Positions 25,764-35,456 of a DNA stretch of 64,000 nucleotides are shown here, piece by piece. Under the pieces are notes generated by a model. That model saw only the letters and a list, made by a program, of their open reading frames with translations. It searched no databases and was not told where the DNA came from. Position 1 is the stretch's first letter. Each line of letters opens with the position of its first letter. Both the position numbers and the translations under genes were made by a program. The stretch spans positions 177,787 through 241,786 of the forward strand of contig DYJD01000007.1 of assembly GCA_020723325.1 (NCBI GenBank), given 5' to 3'. This DNA is from Desulfosudis oleivorans (GTDB lineage Bacteria > Desulfobacterota > Desulfobacteria > Desulfobacterales > SURF-7).

Positions 25764-27773
25764 TTACATCAAGAACGGAACCATCAGCAGGGCCACGACG
25801 TTCAGAATCTTGATCATCGGGTTGACTGCCGGGCCGGCCGTATCTTTGTAGGGGTCGCCGACAGTGTCGCCGGTGACGGCGGCTTTATGGGCATCGCTGC
25901 CTTTGCCGCCCAGATGGCCGTCTTCGATATATTTCTTGGCATTATCCCAGGCAGCGCCGCCGGTGGTCATGGAAATGGCCACGAACAGACCGGTGACGAT
26001 GCTGCCGATCAACAGACCGCCCAGGGCGACCTTGCCCAACAGCAAGCCCACGACAATGGGAGCTACCACGGGCAGCAGAGCCGGAATAATCATTTCCTTC
26101 AAGGCGAACTTGGTGACGATGTCCACGCAGGCGCCATAATCCGGTTTGGCGATACCTTCCATAATGCCCGGAATGGTGCGGAACTGACGGCGAACTTCAT
26201 CCACAACTGCGCCACCGGCATTGCCCACCGCTTTCATGGCAATGGAGGCAAACAGGTAAGGCAGCAAGCCGCCGAGGAACAGACCGATGATGACATCCAC
26301 ATTTGACAAGTCGAAACGGATGGTTTCGCCTTTGGAGCCATGCAGATTGAATTCCAACACATAGCAAGCAAACAGTACCAGAGCAGCCAGACCAGCGGAG
26401 CCGATGGCATAACCTTTGGTAACGGCCTTGGTGGTGTTGCCCACCGCATCCAAAGGATCAGTGACGGCGCGCACGCTCTCATCCATTTCCGCCATTTCAG
26501 CAATACCACCGGCATTGTCGGTGATTGGGCCGTAGGCGTCGATGGCGATGACCATGCCGGTCATGGACAGCATGGAGATGGCGGCCATGGCAATGCCGTA
26601 GAGACCGGCAAAATGATAGGCGGCATAGATGGAAATGCAGATGGCGATAACCGGCGCGGCGGTTGCCTGCATGGAAACAGCCAGACCGGCAATGATGTTG
26701 GTGCCGTGGCCGGTGGTGGAGGCCTCGGCAATGTCTTTAACCGGTTTGTATTTGCCGGTATAATACTCGGTGATGATGACGATGACCACCGTCAGAACCA
26801 GACCGATCAGCGTACAATAGTAGATGTTCATGGTCCCGGAGGGAATCTCGGCCATAAACTTGACAGTGGCATAATAGAAGGCAATACCGGCCAGGATGGC
26901 GGCCCCGAACATGCCTTTGTAAAGAGCGCCCATGATGTATTCGCTTTTGCCCAAGCGGACAAAGAAAGTGGCGATCATGGAGGCGACGATGGAAATAGCG
27001 CCCAGAACCAGCGGGAACAGGGTGGCCATTTCATACTTGGGGAACAGCAAATGACCGATCAACATAGCAGCCACCATGGTGACGGCATAGGTTTCAAACA
27101 GGTCGGCTGCCATACCGGCGCAGTCACCCACGTTGTCACCCACGTTGTCGGCAATAGTCGCCGGGTTGCGAGGATCATCTTCCGGAATACCGGCTTCAAC
27201 TTTGCCCACCAGGTCGGCACCCACATCCGCGCCTTTGGTGAAGATACCGCCGCCCAAACGGGCGAAGATTGAAATCAAGCTGCCGCCGAAACCAAGGGCC
27301 ACCAGGGCGATTACGTCTTTGGTATAGGTATAATAACCGGCCACTGCGGTGAGGGCCAGACCGGCCACGATCATACCGGTGACTGTGCCGCCGCGGAAAG
27401 CCATGTCAAGGCCGGCTGCCAAGCCCTTTTTAGAAGCTTCGGCGGTTCTGACATTGGCGATAACCGAAACACGCATGCCGATATAGCCGGCGCAGAAGGA
27501 AGCAATGGCACCCAGGGCGAAACCGACGGCGGTTTTGGGGTTAAGGGTTAAATAAATTACGATAAAAATAACGATACCGGCAGCCGACATGCTTTTGAGC
27601 TGACGGTTAAGATAAGCAATCGAGCCTTCCTGAATGGCGCCAGCAATCTCTTGCATCTTTTCATTCCCGGCCGGAGCACTTTTCACAATACCCGCCAGAA
27701 TTAAAGAAAAGGCAATCCCCACTACGCCAGTGAGGGTACATACCAATGGAAGGTTTCCCATAATAAAATCCAT
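25764..27773 (-). CDS. hppA: Membrane-bound H+-translocating inorganic pyrophosphatase
   Basis: 669 residues with about 16 transmembrane helices. The active-site signatures are present: [15 protein letters not shown] (about 185-200), the acidic repeat [11 protein letters not shown], and [12 protein letters not shown] with the ETSDYAWDN-like [15 protein letters not shown] near the end. It couples PPi hydrolysis to proton export, or uses the gradient to make PPi. The segment [10 protein letters not shown] carries Lys at the position that in characterised enzymes replaces K+ (as in Rhodospirillum), so a K+-independent H+ pump is predicted. Start ATG 27773 has GGAGG. It lies 32 bp downstream of pth on the same strand and has its own terminator. 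Confidence 0.96.
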   Translation of the reverse strand: MDFIMGNLPLVCTLTGVVGIAFSLILAGIVKSAPAGNEKMQEIAGAIQEGSIAYLNRQLKSMSAAGIVIFIVIYLTLNPKTAVGFALGAIASFCAGYIGMRVSVIANVRTAEASKKGLAAGLDMAFRGGTVTGMIVAGLALTAVAGYYTYTKDVIALVALGFGGSLISIFARLGGGIFTKGADVGADLVGKVEAGIPEDDPRNPATIADNVGDNVGDCAGMAADLFETYAVTMVAAMLIGHLLFPKYEMATLFPLVLGAISIVASMIATFFVRLGKSEYIMGALYKGMFGAAILAGIAFYYATVKFMAEIPSGTMNIYYCTLIGLVLTVVIVIITEYYTGKYKPVKDIAEASTTGHGTNIIAGLAVSMQATAAPVIAICISIYAAYHFAGLYGIAMAAISMLSMTGMVIAIDAYGPITDNAGGIAEMAEMDESVRAVTDPLDAVGNTTKAVTKGYAIGSAGLAALVLFACYVLEFNLHGSKGETIRFDLSNVDVIIGLFLGGLLPYLFASIAMKAVGNAGGAVVDEVRRQFRTIPGIMEGIAKPDYGACVDIVTKFALKEMIIPALLPVVAPIVVGLLLGKVALGGLLIGSIVTGLFVAISMTTGGAAWDNAKKYIEDGHLGGKGSDAHKAAVTGDTVGDPYKDTAGPAVNPMIKILNVVALLMVPFLM

Positions 27774-27805
27774 ACGTTCCTCCATTTGATCAATTACATC
27801 GAGTT

Positions 27806-28384
27806 CTATTTGTTAAATAGGTTCATTCCTTGTTCTACACCATTACCAAGAATCGTACCAACCGCATCCCCGGCCCGACTGACGATCGAACTCAGCATTT
27901 CACGCTCTTCCATGGTAAAACGACTGAGAACATGATCCACCATTTGTGCCCGCAGCTCGGGGCGACCGATGCCCATCCGCAAACGGATAAAATCGCCGTT
28001 ACCGAAGGCTTCGATCAAGGATTTAAGACCATTGTGTCCGCCATGCCCTCCTTTCTTTTTAATTTTCAATCTATTAAAAGCGAGATCAATATCATCATGG
28101 ACGACCAGCATTTCCTCGCCCGATATCCCAAAATAATCGGCCAGCCGGCGAACCGGCGGGCCGCTTCGATTCATATACGCCATGGGCTTGGCAAGCAAGA
28201 CATCCCGGCCTTGAATCCAACCCCGGCCGTAAACGGTGTCGAATTTTTCTTTGACCACGTCAATCCCATGGGTGCCGGCCACGTGATCGATCAGCATGAA
28301 CCCCATATTGTGACGTGTTTCACGGTATGTATTACCGGGATTTCCAAGCCCTGCAATGAGACGGATGCAAGCCTCCCCCGTCAT
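27806..28384 (-). CDS. pth: Peptidyl-tRNA hydrolase
   Basis: 192 residues from ATG 28384 (AGGA two bases further up). All Pth motifs are visible: [21 protein letters not shown] with the catalytic His near 30, [41 protein letters not shown] and [11 protein letters not shown]. It rescues stalled ribosome products by cleaving peptidyl-tRNA. Pairing with rplY and prs upstream is a common bacterial order. The frame extends upstream to 28420 without a good start. Confidence 0.96.
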   Translation of the reverse strand: MTGEACIRLIAGLGNPGNTYRETRHNMGFMLIDHVAGTHGIDVVKEKFDTVYGRGWIQGRDVLLAKPMAYMNRSGPPVRRLADYFGISGEEMLVVHDDIDLAFNRLKIKKKGGHGGHNGLKSLIEAFGNGDFIRLRMGIGRPELRAQMVDHVLSRFTMEEREMLSSIVSRAGDAVGTILGNGVEQGMNLFNK

Positions 28385-28489
28385 GTTCCTGATCCGAGCC
28401 GGCGGAGCCCGCACCCCCAAGCAAGTTCACCAAAACATATCAGCCCAGGGAGGCATTCAGTAAGGTTTACAAGAACCGTGAATGACCCG

Positions 28490-29125
28490 TCAAGCGTTTC
28501 CATTACCTGCAGCCGCTTCTTCACCGGCAGCTCCATCCGCAGCTTCAGCTCCTTCACTTTCCTTTTTGGCCTGGCTAAGGATCGTCAGGATGGTAAAATT
28601 GACATCATGGGGAATTTCAATCCCACCTTTGGTGGGGATATCTTCCACATGCACGGATTCTCCCACATTCAGCTCAGAGATATCGATCTCGATTGTATCC
28701 GGAATTTCAAGGGGTAAACATGAAATTTCCAGCTCACGCCGAATGATCTGAAGCATGCCGCCGAATTCGATACCCTTGGCTTTACCCACGGTTCGCACCG
28801 GTACCTTAACCCGGATCTTGCGCTGCATATCGACTTCATAGAAATCCACGTGCAGCATATTATGCGAGAGGGGATCTTGCTGCAGCTCTTTGATCATGGT
28901 TGTCCGCTCGGTTTGTCCCTCGCCCATATTCAATTGAAACAATTGCTGCCCCATTAAGCCTTTTTTCAGCAACAATTCCAGTTCATGGCCATCCACCGAC
29001 AGCGGCATCGGTTCTTTTCCCGGTCCATAAAGAATCGCCGGTATCCGGCCGTTACGCCGCAGTTCCCTTGAGAAACCCTTACCGGTTGTTTCTCTTCCAT
29101 TTACGCGTAATTTTTGTATCTCCAA
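28490..29125 (-). CDS. rplY: Ribosomal protein L25 (general stress protein Ctc type)
   Basis: 211 residues: an N-terminal L25 domain binding 5S rRNA (about 1-93, with GRIPAILYGPGKEP and LHVDFYEVD) and a C-terminal TL5-type beta domain (about 95-185, with GKAKGIEFGGMLQIIRRELEI read as separate short motifs), then an Ala/Gly/Glu-rich tail. The start codon is TTG: it has a strong GGAGG eight bases upstream and the protein begins MEIQKLRVNGR as usual. Between prs (upstream) and pth. Confidence 0.95.
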   Translation of the reverse strand: MEIQKLRVNGRETTGKGFSRELRRNGRIPAILYGPGKEPMPLSVDGHELELLLKKGLMGQQLFQLNMGEGQTERTTMIKELQQDPLSHNMLHVDFYEVDMQRKIRVKVPVRTVGKAKGIEFGGMLQIIRRELEISCLPLEIPDTIEIDISELNVGESVHVEDIPTKGGIEIPHDVNFTILTILSQAKKESEGAEAADGAAGEEAAAGNGNA

Positions 29126-29164
29126 CAGATATTCCTCCTTGCAAAACCCTGCTTAATTATTCGC

Positions 29165-30112
29165 TTATACAAACAGGGAAGTAACCGAATCGCCCCTATG
29201 GCTGCGGATGATGGCTTCTCCTACAAGCTTGGCAATGGACAAAACCTTTATTTTATCGCAACACGCGGCCTTGCTCCCAAGTGGGATCGTATCAGTAACA
29301 ACCACTGTTTTCAGCGCCGAATCGATGATTCGATTCATGGCCGGTCCTGACAACACTGCGTGTGAACAGCAGGCATGCACCTCAACTGCCCCTTGATTTT
29401 GCAAGGCGCTTGCCGCTTCGGTGAGTGTTCCGGCCGTATCCACCATGTCATCTAAAATAATGGCGACTTTGCCCCTTACATCGCCGATAACCGCCATGGC
29501 CTTAGCCTTGTTGGGGGCTTCACGCCGTTTGTCCACAATCGCCAAATCCGCATTCAGTCTTTTGGCAAAAGCCCTGGCCCTCTCCACTCCACCGGCATCC
29601 GGGGACACGATCACGACTTTATCCGTAAAATGTTCGCGAATATATTCCAGGATCACGGGGGCGGCAAAAAGATTGTCCACCGGGATATCAAAAAATCCCT
29701 GAATCTGACCGGCATGAAGATCCATGGTAATCATGCGATTAGCACCGGCCACGGTCAATAAATTAGCTACCAATTTGGCGCTGATGGGGACCCGTGGGGC
29801 CACTTTTTTGTCCTGCCGGGCATAGCCGTAATAGGGCACAACCGCAGTGATCCGTTTGGCGGAAGAGCGTTTCATCGCATCAATCATCAGTAACAATTCC
29901 ACCAAATTGTCATTGACCGGCGCACAGGTGGACTGAATCACAAATATATCCTTGGCCCGCACATTCTCATCAATTTCAATTTGGATCTCGCCGTCACTGA
30001 AATTCTTGAGCTTGGCCCCGCCCAGGGGAAGCCCTAGATAATCACAAATATACTTGGCCAACATCGGATTCGAGTTGCCGGAAAAAATTATGAGTTCGTT
30101 CGCTTGCGTCAT
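29165..30112 (-). CDS. prs: Ribose-phosphate pyrophosphokinase (PRPP synthase)
   Basis: 315 residues. The class I PRPP synthase motifs are visible: [81 protein letters not shown], and the PRPP loop [13 protein letters not shown]. It makes PRPP from ribose 5-phosphate and ATP for nucleotide, histidine and tryptophan synthesis. It begins 21 bp after the tRNA-Gln gene on the same strand and precedes rplY and pth. Confidence 0.97.
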   Translation of the reverse strand: MTQANELIIFSGNSNPMLAKYICDYLGLPLGGAKLKNFSDGEIQIEIDENVRAKDIFVIQSTCAPVNDNLVELLLMIDAMKRSSAKRITAVVPYYGYARQDKKVAPRVPISAKLVANLLTVAGANRMITMDLHAGQIQGFFDIPVDNLFAAPVILEYIREHFTDKVVIVSPDAGGVERARAFAKRLNADLAIVDKRREAPNKAKAMAVIGDVRGKVAIILDDMVDTAGTLTEAASALQNQGAVEVHACCSHAVLSGPAMNRIIDSALKTVVVTDTIPLGSKAACCDKIKVLSIAKLVGEAIIRSHRGDSVTSLFV

Positions 30113-30133
30113 GCCTAGCTTTCTTTTTAATAC

Positions 30134-30210
30134 TGGCTGGGGCGGGAGGATTCGAACCTCCGGAATGCAGGAATCAAAATCCTGTGTCTTAGCCGCTTGA
30201 CGACGCCCCA
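30134..30210 (-). tRNA. tRNA-Gln (anticodon TTG), with encoded CCA
   Basis: Read on the minus strand: 7-bp acceptor stem TGGGGCG with CGCCCCA, D arm, anticodon stem CAGGA/TCCTG around loop TTTTGAT (anticodon TTG, reading CAA), T arm GGAGG-TTCGAAT-CCTCC, then discriminator G and a genomically encoded CCA. It sits between ispE and prs in the same direction. Confidence 0.95.
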
Positions 30211-30237
30211 GTAGTTGAAAAGGCCCTTCTTACAATT

Positions 30238-31098
30238 TTAAGTAAGCATTTCCACTAGAAATTTCTGTTGCAGGTCAAATGCTGCCAGGGCTTGATACGC
30301 TTTTTCAGCCGCGCGTTTTTCCGCAAAAAGGCCGAACACAGTCGGCCCGCTTCCCGACATGAGCGCTCCCTTGGCACCATGATCCAACAGCAACCGCTTC
30401 ATTTTATCAATTTCCGGAAACAAAGATGCGGTAACGGTTTCCAGATCGTTGCACAGGAATTCTCCCACATCCAGGAATGCTTCCTTAAAAGGTAGGTTAC
30501 TAATTTTTTTTTTGCATTTTGTCAATCTTAAATTCAGGTTTTTATATACCATGGCAGTGGAAACGCTGAACCCCGGATTGATTAAAAGAATCCAGTATGG
30601 CCGCAGTGAACCGCAAGGACTGAGTTTTTCCCCGATCCCGGTGGCAATGGCAGGTTTACGAAAAATCAGAAAGGGCACATCCGCACCGATTTGAGCGCCC
30701 ATTGACATGAGTTTTTCCTGTGAAAACGGATTGTTGAAGTATTGATTCAACCCGCTGAGCACGGCGGCGGCATTGCTGCTGCCACCCCCCAGACCTGCCC
30801 CCACCGGAATCTTTTTTTCAATTCGGATTTCAACCGGCTCTTCCTGACCATAAGTCTTAAAGAAAAGCCGGGCTGCACGCAAAGCCACATTGGTTTCATC
30901 CTTGGGCACATCCGGATGGGAGCAAGCAATACAGCTCTGGTTGCCATGAAAATCCAGCGCCACCGTATCATACAGACCGACACAGCACATCAGCGTTACA
31001 AGGTCATGATATCCATCCGGCCTTTTCCCCTCCACCACTAAAAAAAAATTGACTTTAGCCGGGGACAATACCTCAATACGCTTCGACTCTGGGGGCAT
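30238..31098 (-). CDS. ispE: 4-diphosphocytidyl-2-C-methyl-D-erythritol kinase
   Basis: 286 residues from ATG 31098, GHMP kinase family. SPAKVNFFL near the start, the ATP-binding PVGAGLGGGSSNAAAVL around 100, and SGSGPTVFGLFA near the C-terminus identify IspE, which phosphorylates CDP-ME in the methylerythritol phosphate route to isoprenoids. The ATG overlaps the TGA of the DUF1844 gene (TGATG), a coupling arrangement; a GTG at 31104 is also in frame. Just upstream of tRNA-Gln and prs. Confidence 0.95.
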   Translation of the reverse strand: MPPESKRIEVLSPAKVNFFLVVEGKRPDGYHDLVTLMCCVGLYDTVALDFHGNQSCIACSHPDVPKDETNVALRAARLFFKTYGQEEPVEIRIEKKIPVGAGLGGGSSNAAAVLSGLNQYFNNPFSQEKLMSMGAQIGADVPFLIFRKPAIATGIGEKLSPCGSLRPYWILLINPGFSVSTAMVYKNLNLRLTKCKKKISNLPFKEAFLDVGEFLCNDLETVTASLFPEIDKMKRLLLDHGAKGALMSGSGPTVFGLFAEKRAAEKAYQALAAFDLQQKFLVEMLT

Positions 31099-31442
31099 CA
31101 GCACGTTTTCACATACATGATTCTCAAATCGTGTAGAATATTTTTCAGGAGCTGGTCCTCATCACCGGTCAGATTCCCCTTGGTTTTCTTTTCAAGCATT
31201 CCGATAATATCTATGGTTTGCTTTGCCAATAACAGGTTCTTCTCCTTTTTACCGGTGGCAGGATCTTCAACCATCCCCAAGTGCACCAGCGCGGATGAGT
31301 TCAACGAAAAAATGAACGTGGCAAAATTGATTTCCGGCAGGGCAAAGTCATGACAGACTTTTTCCTCGGAATCCTTTCCCCCGGCACCTTCTGATAAAGT
31401 CGACTTGTCTTTGAGGGTAAACCCCTTTTCATCGTTCGACAT
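31098..31442 (-). CDS. DUF1844 protein
   Basis: 114 residues. After a charged 30-residue N-terminus comes the DUF1844 core: INFATFIFSLNSSALVHLG, then ATGKKEKNLLLAKQTIDIIGMLEKKTKGNLT and the final NILHDLRIMYV. The family is widespread in Desulfobacterota and other lineages; its role is unknown, and the hydrophobic segment near 40-57 may associate with the membrane. Start has AAGGAGG. It overlaps ispE by one base and follows serA at 29 bp, a recurring neighbourhood. Confidence 0.93.
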   Translation of the reverse strand: MSNDEKGFTLKDKSTLSEGAGGKDSEEKVCHDFALPEINFATFIFSLNSSALVHLGMVEDPATGKKEKNLLLAKQTIDIIGMLEKKTKGNLTGDEDQLLKNILHDLRIMYVKTC

Positions 31443-31471
31443 GCTTCGCCTCCTTGAATCGCAGCCGTCTC

Positions 31472-33052
31472 CTATAATTCCAACGGGATGACCGTCTTCA
31501 CCATGGGTAGGGCCGTCAATTGGGCCACCACATCCTCCGGCAGCGAAGTATCGGTGCTTAAGATAATGATATTGCGTTCACCTTCCTTTTCCTGCCCCAC
31601 TTGCATCCTGCCTATATTGATGTTGTTCTTACCGAGGGTTGTCCCGATGCTGCCGATGGCGCCCGGCTTGTCCATGTTGTGAATCAGCGCCAAATGACCT
31701 TCAGGAATCATCTCCAATCTGAAATTATTCAACTGCACCACCCGGGCATCACTTTTACCGAAGATGGTGCCGGCCACCCGATTGGACATTTCCGTGGTGA
31801 TGACCGTGACCGTTACAAGAGTCAGATAGTCCTTGGCTTCGGCGCTGGCGGTTTCCGTGATCTTGATGCCCATTTCCTGGGCAATGACCGGCGCATTGAC
31901 GGCATTGACATCATCCTTGACCAACATGGTCAGCAATCCGTTGAGCAAGGCCGTGGTCACCGGAGATAGATCCAAGCCCTGAAAATCACCGGCATATTCA
32001 ACCACCACCTCCTTGATGGGGCCGCAGATCAACTGGGCCTGCAAACAACCCAAACGATCGGCCAGGGTCAAATAGGGGCCCAGTTTCTTCAACAGTTCGC
32101 CGGTGACGGAAGGCACATTGACGGCATTGATGACTGTATTGTGCTTGAGAAAGGCGATGATCTGTTCAGCCACAGCCACAGCCACATTAGTCTGGGCCTC
32201 CAGGGTGGAAGCACCCAGATGGGGCGTAGCAATCACATTGTCCAGCTCAAACAAGGGGGATTTGCCCGGTGGTTCGGTGGCGAACACATCCAAGGCCGCG
32301 CCGGCCACTTTCCCGGAGCGCAGGGCCTCATACAAATCAGCCTCGTCCACGATTCCACCCCGGGCGCAATTGATGATCATGACCCCGTCCTTCATCTGGG
32401 CAAAGGCAGCTTTATTCAGGAGTCCCACGGTGCTCTTGATTTTGGGAACATGCACAGTGATATAATCCGCTTCCTTATAGATCTTCTCCAGGCCGGCGCT
32501 TTCAAAACCCGCTTTCTCGATTTTCTCGGCCGTGACGTTGGGGTCATATACCAGAACGCGCATTTTCAATCCCCGACCACGATCGGCCACAATGGAACCG
32601 ATATTGCCGTAGCCCAATACCCCCAAGACTTTATTGCAGACTTCCCGGCCCTGCAATTTTTTCTTTTCCCAGATACCGGCTTTCAACGTAGCGGTTCCCT
32701 GGGGGATGTTACGGGTCAGGGCCATCATCATGGCAATGGCATGTTCGGCGGTGGTGACCACATTCCCACCAGGTGTATTCATTACAGCGATTCCTCTTTT
32801 CGTGGCAGCCGGGATATCCACATTATCCAAGCCGATTCCGGCCCGACCGACCACCTTCAATTTCTTGGCCGCAGATAGCAGATCTTCCGTCACCTTGGTG
32901 GCGCTGCGAATGGCCAAGGCATCATAATCACCGATAATGGCTTTCAATTCCTCAGGCTTAAGGCCGGTCTTGACATCCACCTCAATCCCTTCCTCTTTCT
33001 GAAAAATCTGAACCCCCACTTCACCTAGATTGTCACTTACCAATACTTTCAT
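31472..33052 (-). CDS. serA: D-3-phosphoglycerate dehydrogenase
   Basis: 526 residues, the long type. NAD-binding Rossmann domain with GYGNIGSIVADRGRGL, catalytic Arg in NCARGGIVDE and His in TPHLGAST; then an allosteric substrate-binding domain (about 320-450) and a C-terminal ACT domain (about 455-526, HNMDKPGAIGSIGTTLG) expected to bind serine. First step of serine synthesis; serC lies far away at 55.5 kb. GGGGGA precedes the start. Same strand as DUF1844 and ispE. Confidence 0.97.
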   Translation of the reverse strand: MKVLVSDNLGEVGVQIFQKEEGIEVDVKTGLKPEELKAIIGDYDALAIRSATKVTEDLLSAAKKLKVVGRAGIGLDNVDIPAATKRGIAVMNTPGGNVVTTAEHAIAMMMALTRNIPQGTATLKAGIWEKKKLQGREVCNKVLGVLGYGNIGSIVADRGRGLKMRVLVYDPNVTAEKIEKAGFESAGLEKIYKEADYITVHVPKIKSTVGLLNKAAFAQMKDGVMIINCARGGIVDEADLYEALRSGKVAGAALDVFATEPPGKSPLFELDNVIATPHLGASTLEAQTNVAVAVAEQIIAFLKHNTVINAVNVPSVTGELLKKLGPYLTLADRLGCLQAQLICGPIKEVVVEYAGDFQGLDLSPVTTALLNGLLTMLVKDDVNAVNAPVIAQEMGIKITETASAEAKDYLTLVTVTVITTEMSNRVAGTIFGKSDARVVQLNNFRLEMIPEGHLALIHNMDKPGAIGSIGTTLGKNNINIGRMQVGQEKEGERNIIILSTDTSLPEDVVAQLTALPMVKTVIPLEL

Positions 33053-33494
33053 GTTTCCCCCTGAAAATGGAGCGATTAAATAAACTTTGAATATATATTT
33101 AAAATACCGATATTACATTTAATAATAAAAAATCGAAATGCCGGGAATTTGACTCAGGCCCTATATAGTAAAACTGATGGGAATACACAAGCGAAAATCC
33201 CAAGGCGGGAGAATCCGGATTTTGAATTCAAATAAGTCGCGCCCAATCCTTCCTTCAGCATTCCGCAGTTCCTTGTTCGTTATTCGATATTCGCTTTTTA
33301 CTTAAAACCGAACCGCAGAATAACCAACAAGGAATGTCCAACACCGAAGGATGGCATCACCTCGTTTTTTCATTATTTATTAAATTTTTCCAAACTTCTT
33401 AGGCCATGCCCGTTTTTCGGCCGTATCGCGGCTGGAAGCCGCTCCCACAGCAGAGCCTGGGAGGATATATGGAGATTGAAAATTTACCTAATGC
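33053..33494. other. 442-bp non-coding region holding a dispersed repeat and a REP-like palindrome
   Basis: Between serA and the transglycosylase gene I find no open frame with coding character. It has an AT-rich stretch next to serA (its promoter side), the dispersed repeat at 33252-33360 and, near 33423-33452, a palindrome containing GGCTGGAAGCCGCTCCCACA, a sequence type common among bacterial REP elements. Confidence 0.6.
33252..33360. repeat. Dispersed intergenic repeat, copy 1
   Basis: Contains GCATTCCGCAGTTCCTTGTT, CGTTATTCGATATTCGC and then in reverse sense GAACCGCAGAATAACCAACA followed by AGGAATGTCCAAC and CGAAGGATGGCATCAC. The two halves are imperfect inverted repeats of each other. 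Related copies lie at 35308-35456 and 46563-46634. Confidence 0.85.
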
Positions 33495-34577
33495 TTATAG
33501 CCAATTGTGACCTGCATACATCTTCATCTGACCCACTACTTTTTCCAGATAGTCGCTGGTTTCTTTGGGCGCCTTTTTGAGCAGAAATGCAAAAAGCCGG
33601 TCAGCATCCATATTGTTGATGTTGTTGCCGCCTACAATGTTTTTCATCACGGCGGTGGGTCCCCAGTTATATCCGCAAACAGTGAGATAAATGTTCTTGA
33701 GGTCGTCTGTTATCCCGCTGAAATGCCTTTTCCGCAGCAAACATAAATATGCTGCACCAAGCTCTATATTTTTGTCCGGCTCGTAGAGATATTTCCAATC
33801 CACTATGCGATCCTGCTTATAAACAAAATTGTAGGCATCCCGGGCGCCCCGGCGGGGCATGAGTTGCATGAGACCGATGGCGTTGCAATCAGACTTGGCC
33901 ATTGGATTGAAAAAGGATTCGGTATGGATCACAGCCAGCATCAGTTCCGGTTCGATTGCAAACCGTTTGGCCTGCCGCCGGACGGTTTCCAGGTGTTTTT
34001 CAGCCCGAATGCGGATATGATCCGCCACCAGGTCTATACGCACCTCGGCTTTCAAACGTGCCAAGCCGTCCCTGCCTTGATACGGCTTTGAATCCATCCG
34101 GATATTCGGCAAGAGCTCTTCCGTAAAATACTTTGCCACATTCCCGGCATCAACCACAACACCCGAACGGTTCCGGATTTGATCTTGAAGAGCTTCGATA
34201 TTGGCGGGATTCTCCCTTGAAAGCATTTTCTTGATTTGCCCAAGAAGCCTGTCCGCGGCAAATTGCCTTGGATCTTCAACTTCCCTTGGAACGAGTGCCG
34301 TTACCTTCACAACTCCGTTTTCAAAATCAACTTCGCTTCTTTCTTCCTTGCTCGTGCCGTAATCCACCCACACATAGGGCGTGGAATCCAAAAAAACATC
34401 CCACTTCTGCTCCACTGCTGCTTTGCATGCCAGCCATTCCGCTTGTTCCTTTTGCTCTGACGAAGTGAACTGTCTTCCGGCCTGGTTTTCGGCACATAGG
34501 GCAGGAATGATCTGCAAACAAACCATTAAAATCGTCGGCAAGGCTGCATGGACCACCAGCGTTGTTATTTTTTTCAT
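33495..34577 (-). CDS. MltC-like membrane-bound lytic murein transglycosylase
   Basis: 360 residues. Signal peptide (VHAALPTILMVCLQIIPALCA); there is no clean lipobox, so the protein is periplasmic or loosely anchored. An N-terminal DUF3393-type domain (about 45-190) precedes an SLT domain with the catalytic Glu in IHTESFFNP, NAIGLMQLMP, and the ELGAAYLCLL and CGYNWGPTAV segments. It cleaves peptidoglycan with formation of 1,6-anhydro-MurNAc. The order DUF3393-SLT is that of MltC. It stands alone between two repeat-containing intergenic regions. Confidence 0.9.
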   Translation of the reverse strand: MKKITTLVVHAALPTILMVCLQIIPALCAENQAGRQFTSSEQKEQAEWLACKAAVEQKWDVFLDSTPYVWVDYGTSKEERSEVDFENGVVKVTALVPREVEDPRQFAADRLLGQIKKMLSRENPANIEALQDQIRNRSGVVVDAGNVAKYFTEELLPNIRMDSKPYQGRDGLARLKAEVRIDLVADHIRIRAEKHLETVRRQAKRFAIEPELMLAVIHTESFFNPMAKSDCNAIGLMQLMPRRGARDAYNFVYKQDRIVDWKYLYEPDKNIELGAAYLCLLRKRHFSGITDDLKNIYLTVCGYNWGPTAVMKNIVGGNNINNMDADRLFAFLLKKAPKETSDYLEKVVGQMKMYAGHNWL

Positions 34578-35003
34578 TTTAGGTCCGATACATTATCAAT
34601 GCCGCTAACGCCGCTCGATTCTGATATATTGCTGAAGGAACTTTTGTCATCGTTCCCTGGATTCTCTTACTACTGCAAGAATGTCTTTTGTAGTTGCTTT
34701 GGTTTGGATTCCAGGGACATCAAATGGTGATTTTTTGCTTTTCCTGTATCAGCGATTATTTTCATGAGTACAATTGTACTTAACGTGTTTTGATTGATCA
34801 AGCCGGTATCTGCCATCCCGTTGGGTCTTGGGGTCGGCAAAGAAAACGCACTGGTTCTGGTTTTATCGATTTGACAAAGCCCTGCATCCCGGATTAAAAT
34901 CGGCAAAAGAATATAGTAGCAGCACCGCATAATTCTTATTATATATTGAAATATTTGTTTATTAATCATAATTAGATCGGCAATAAGCATCGGCAAAAAA
35001 TCC
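34578..35003. other. 426-bp region with no supported gene
   Basis: A 111-codon minus-strand frame covers most of it but has no family features and a composition unlike neighbouring genes. The region probably held the missing N-terminal part of the Fic gene that now survives only as its 3' end at 35004, though no Fic motif (HPFxxGNGR) can be read in any frame. Confidence 0.4.
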
Positions 35004-35327
35004 ATGCATATTCATCAGATGACGCCCTATCTTCCAGACAATCAATCCCATCAATGGGACCGGGCTGTTTCGGTCATTGAAAAATCAGCGGCCTTGCACC
35101 TCATCCGGGAAGCGTTTGTCTTTGGTGAGTTTGCCCGAGGTCAAGCCGCGCGTCTAACCGGCCTCAAGGAACGCACCGCCCGCAGTCTACTGGCCGAATT
35201 GATTGCCGAGAACTTGCTGATCTCCAATACTCCCAAGGGACCTGTTCGCCTGAACTTCAGTGCCCGGTTGTTGCCGGTCTGGTTTCCGGGAATAGGACCG
35301 AGTACAGAAAAGCGAACCGCAGAATAA
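35004..35327 (+). pseudogene. C-terminal remnant of a Fic-family protein
   Basis: 107 residues matching only the C-terminal winged-helix end of Fic adenylyltransferase-type proteins: FGEFARGQAARLTGLKERTARSLLAELIAENLLISNTPKGPVRLNF. Complete proteins are about 370 residues and carry the HPFxDGNGR active site, which is absent here and upstream. The last residues (EKRTAE) are encoded by the dispersed repeat that has inserted at the 3' end. I read this as a decayed gene, though expression of a small DNA-binding protein is not excluded. Confidence 0.75.
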
Positions 35328-35456
35328 TCAACAAGGAATTTCCAATGTCGAAGGATGGCATCGCTGCGCTCTTTCATTTTATTAATAATGACCTTATCCG
35401 CCCTTCAGCATTCTGCGGTTCCTTGTTCGTTATTCGATATTCGCTTTTTTCTTATT
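35308..35456. repeat. Dispersed intergenic repeat, copy 2 (two arms)
   Basis: The arm 35308-35362 has AAGCGAACCGCAGAATAATC and the CGAAGGATGGCATCG motif; the arm 35401-35456 has CAGCATTCTGCGGTTCCTTG and TTCGTTATTCGATATTCGC. They are inverted with respect to each other and enclose about 40 bp. The left arm forms the end of the Fic remnant and the right arm touches the stop of the next gene. Confidence 0.85.

Noticed and set aside
33423..33452. CRISPR-like palindrome
   Set aside because: A single GGCTGGAAGCCGCTCCCACA element without regular spacing or spacers; it fits a REP sequence.
34670..35005. 111-codon minus-strand frame as a gene
   Set aside because: Amino-acid pattern is unlike a protein, no ribosome site, and it lies in an AT-rich spacer beside the Fic remnant.
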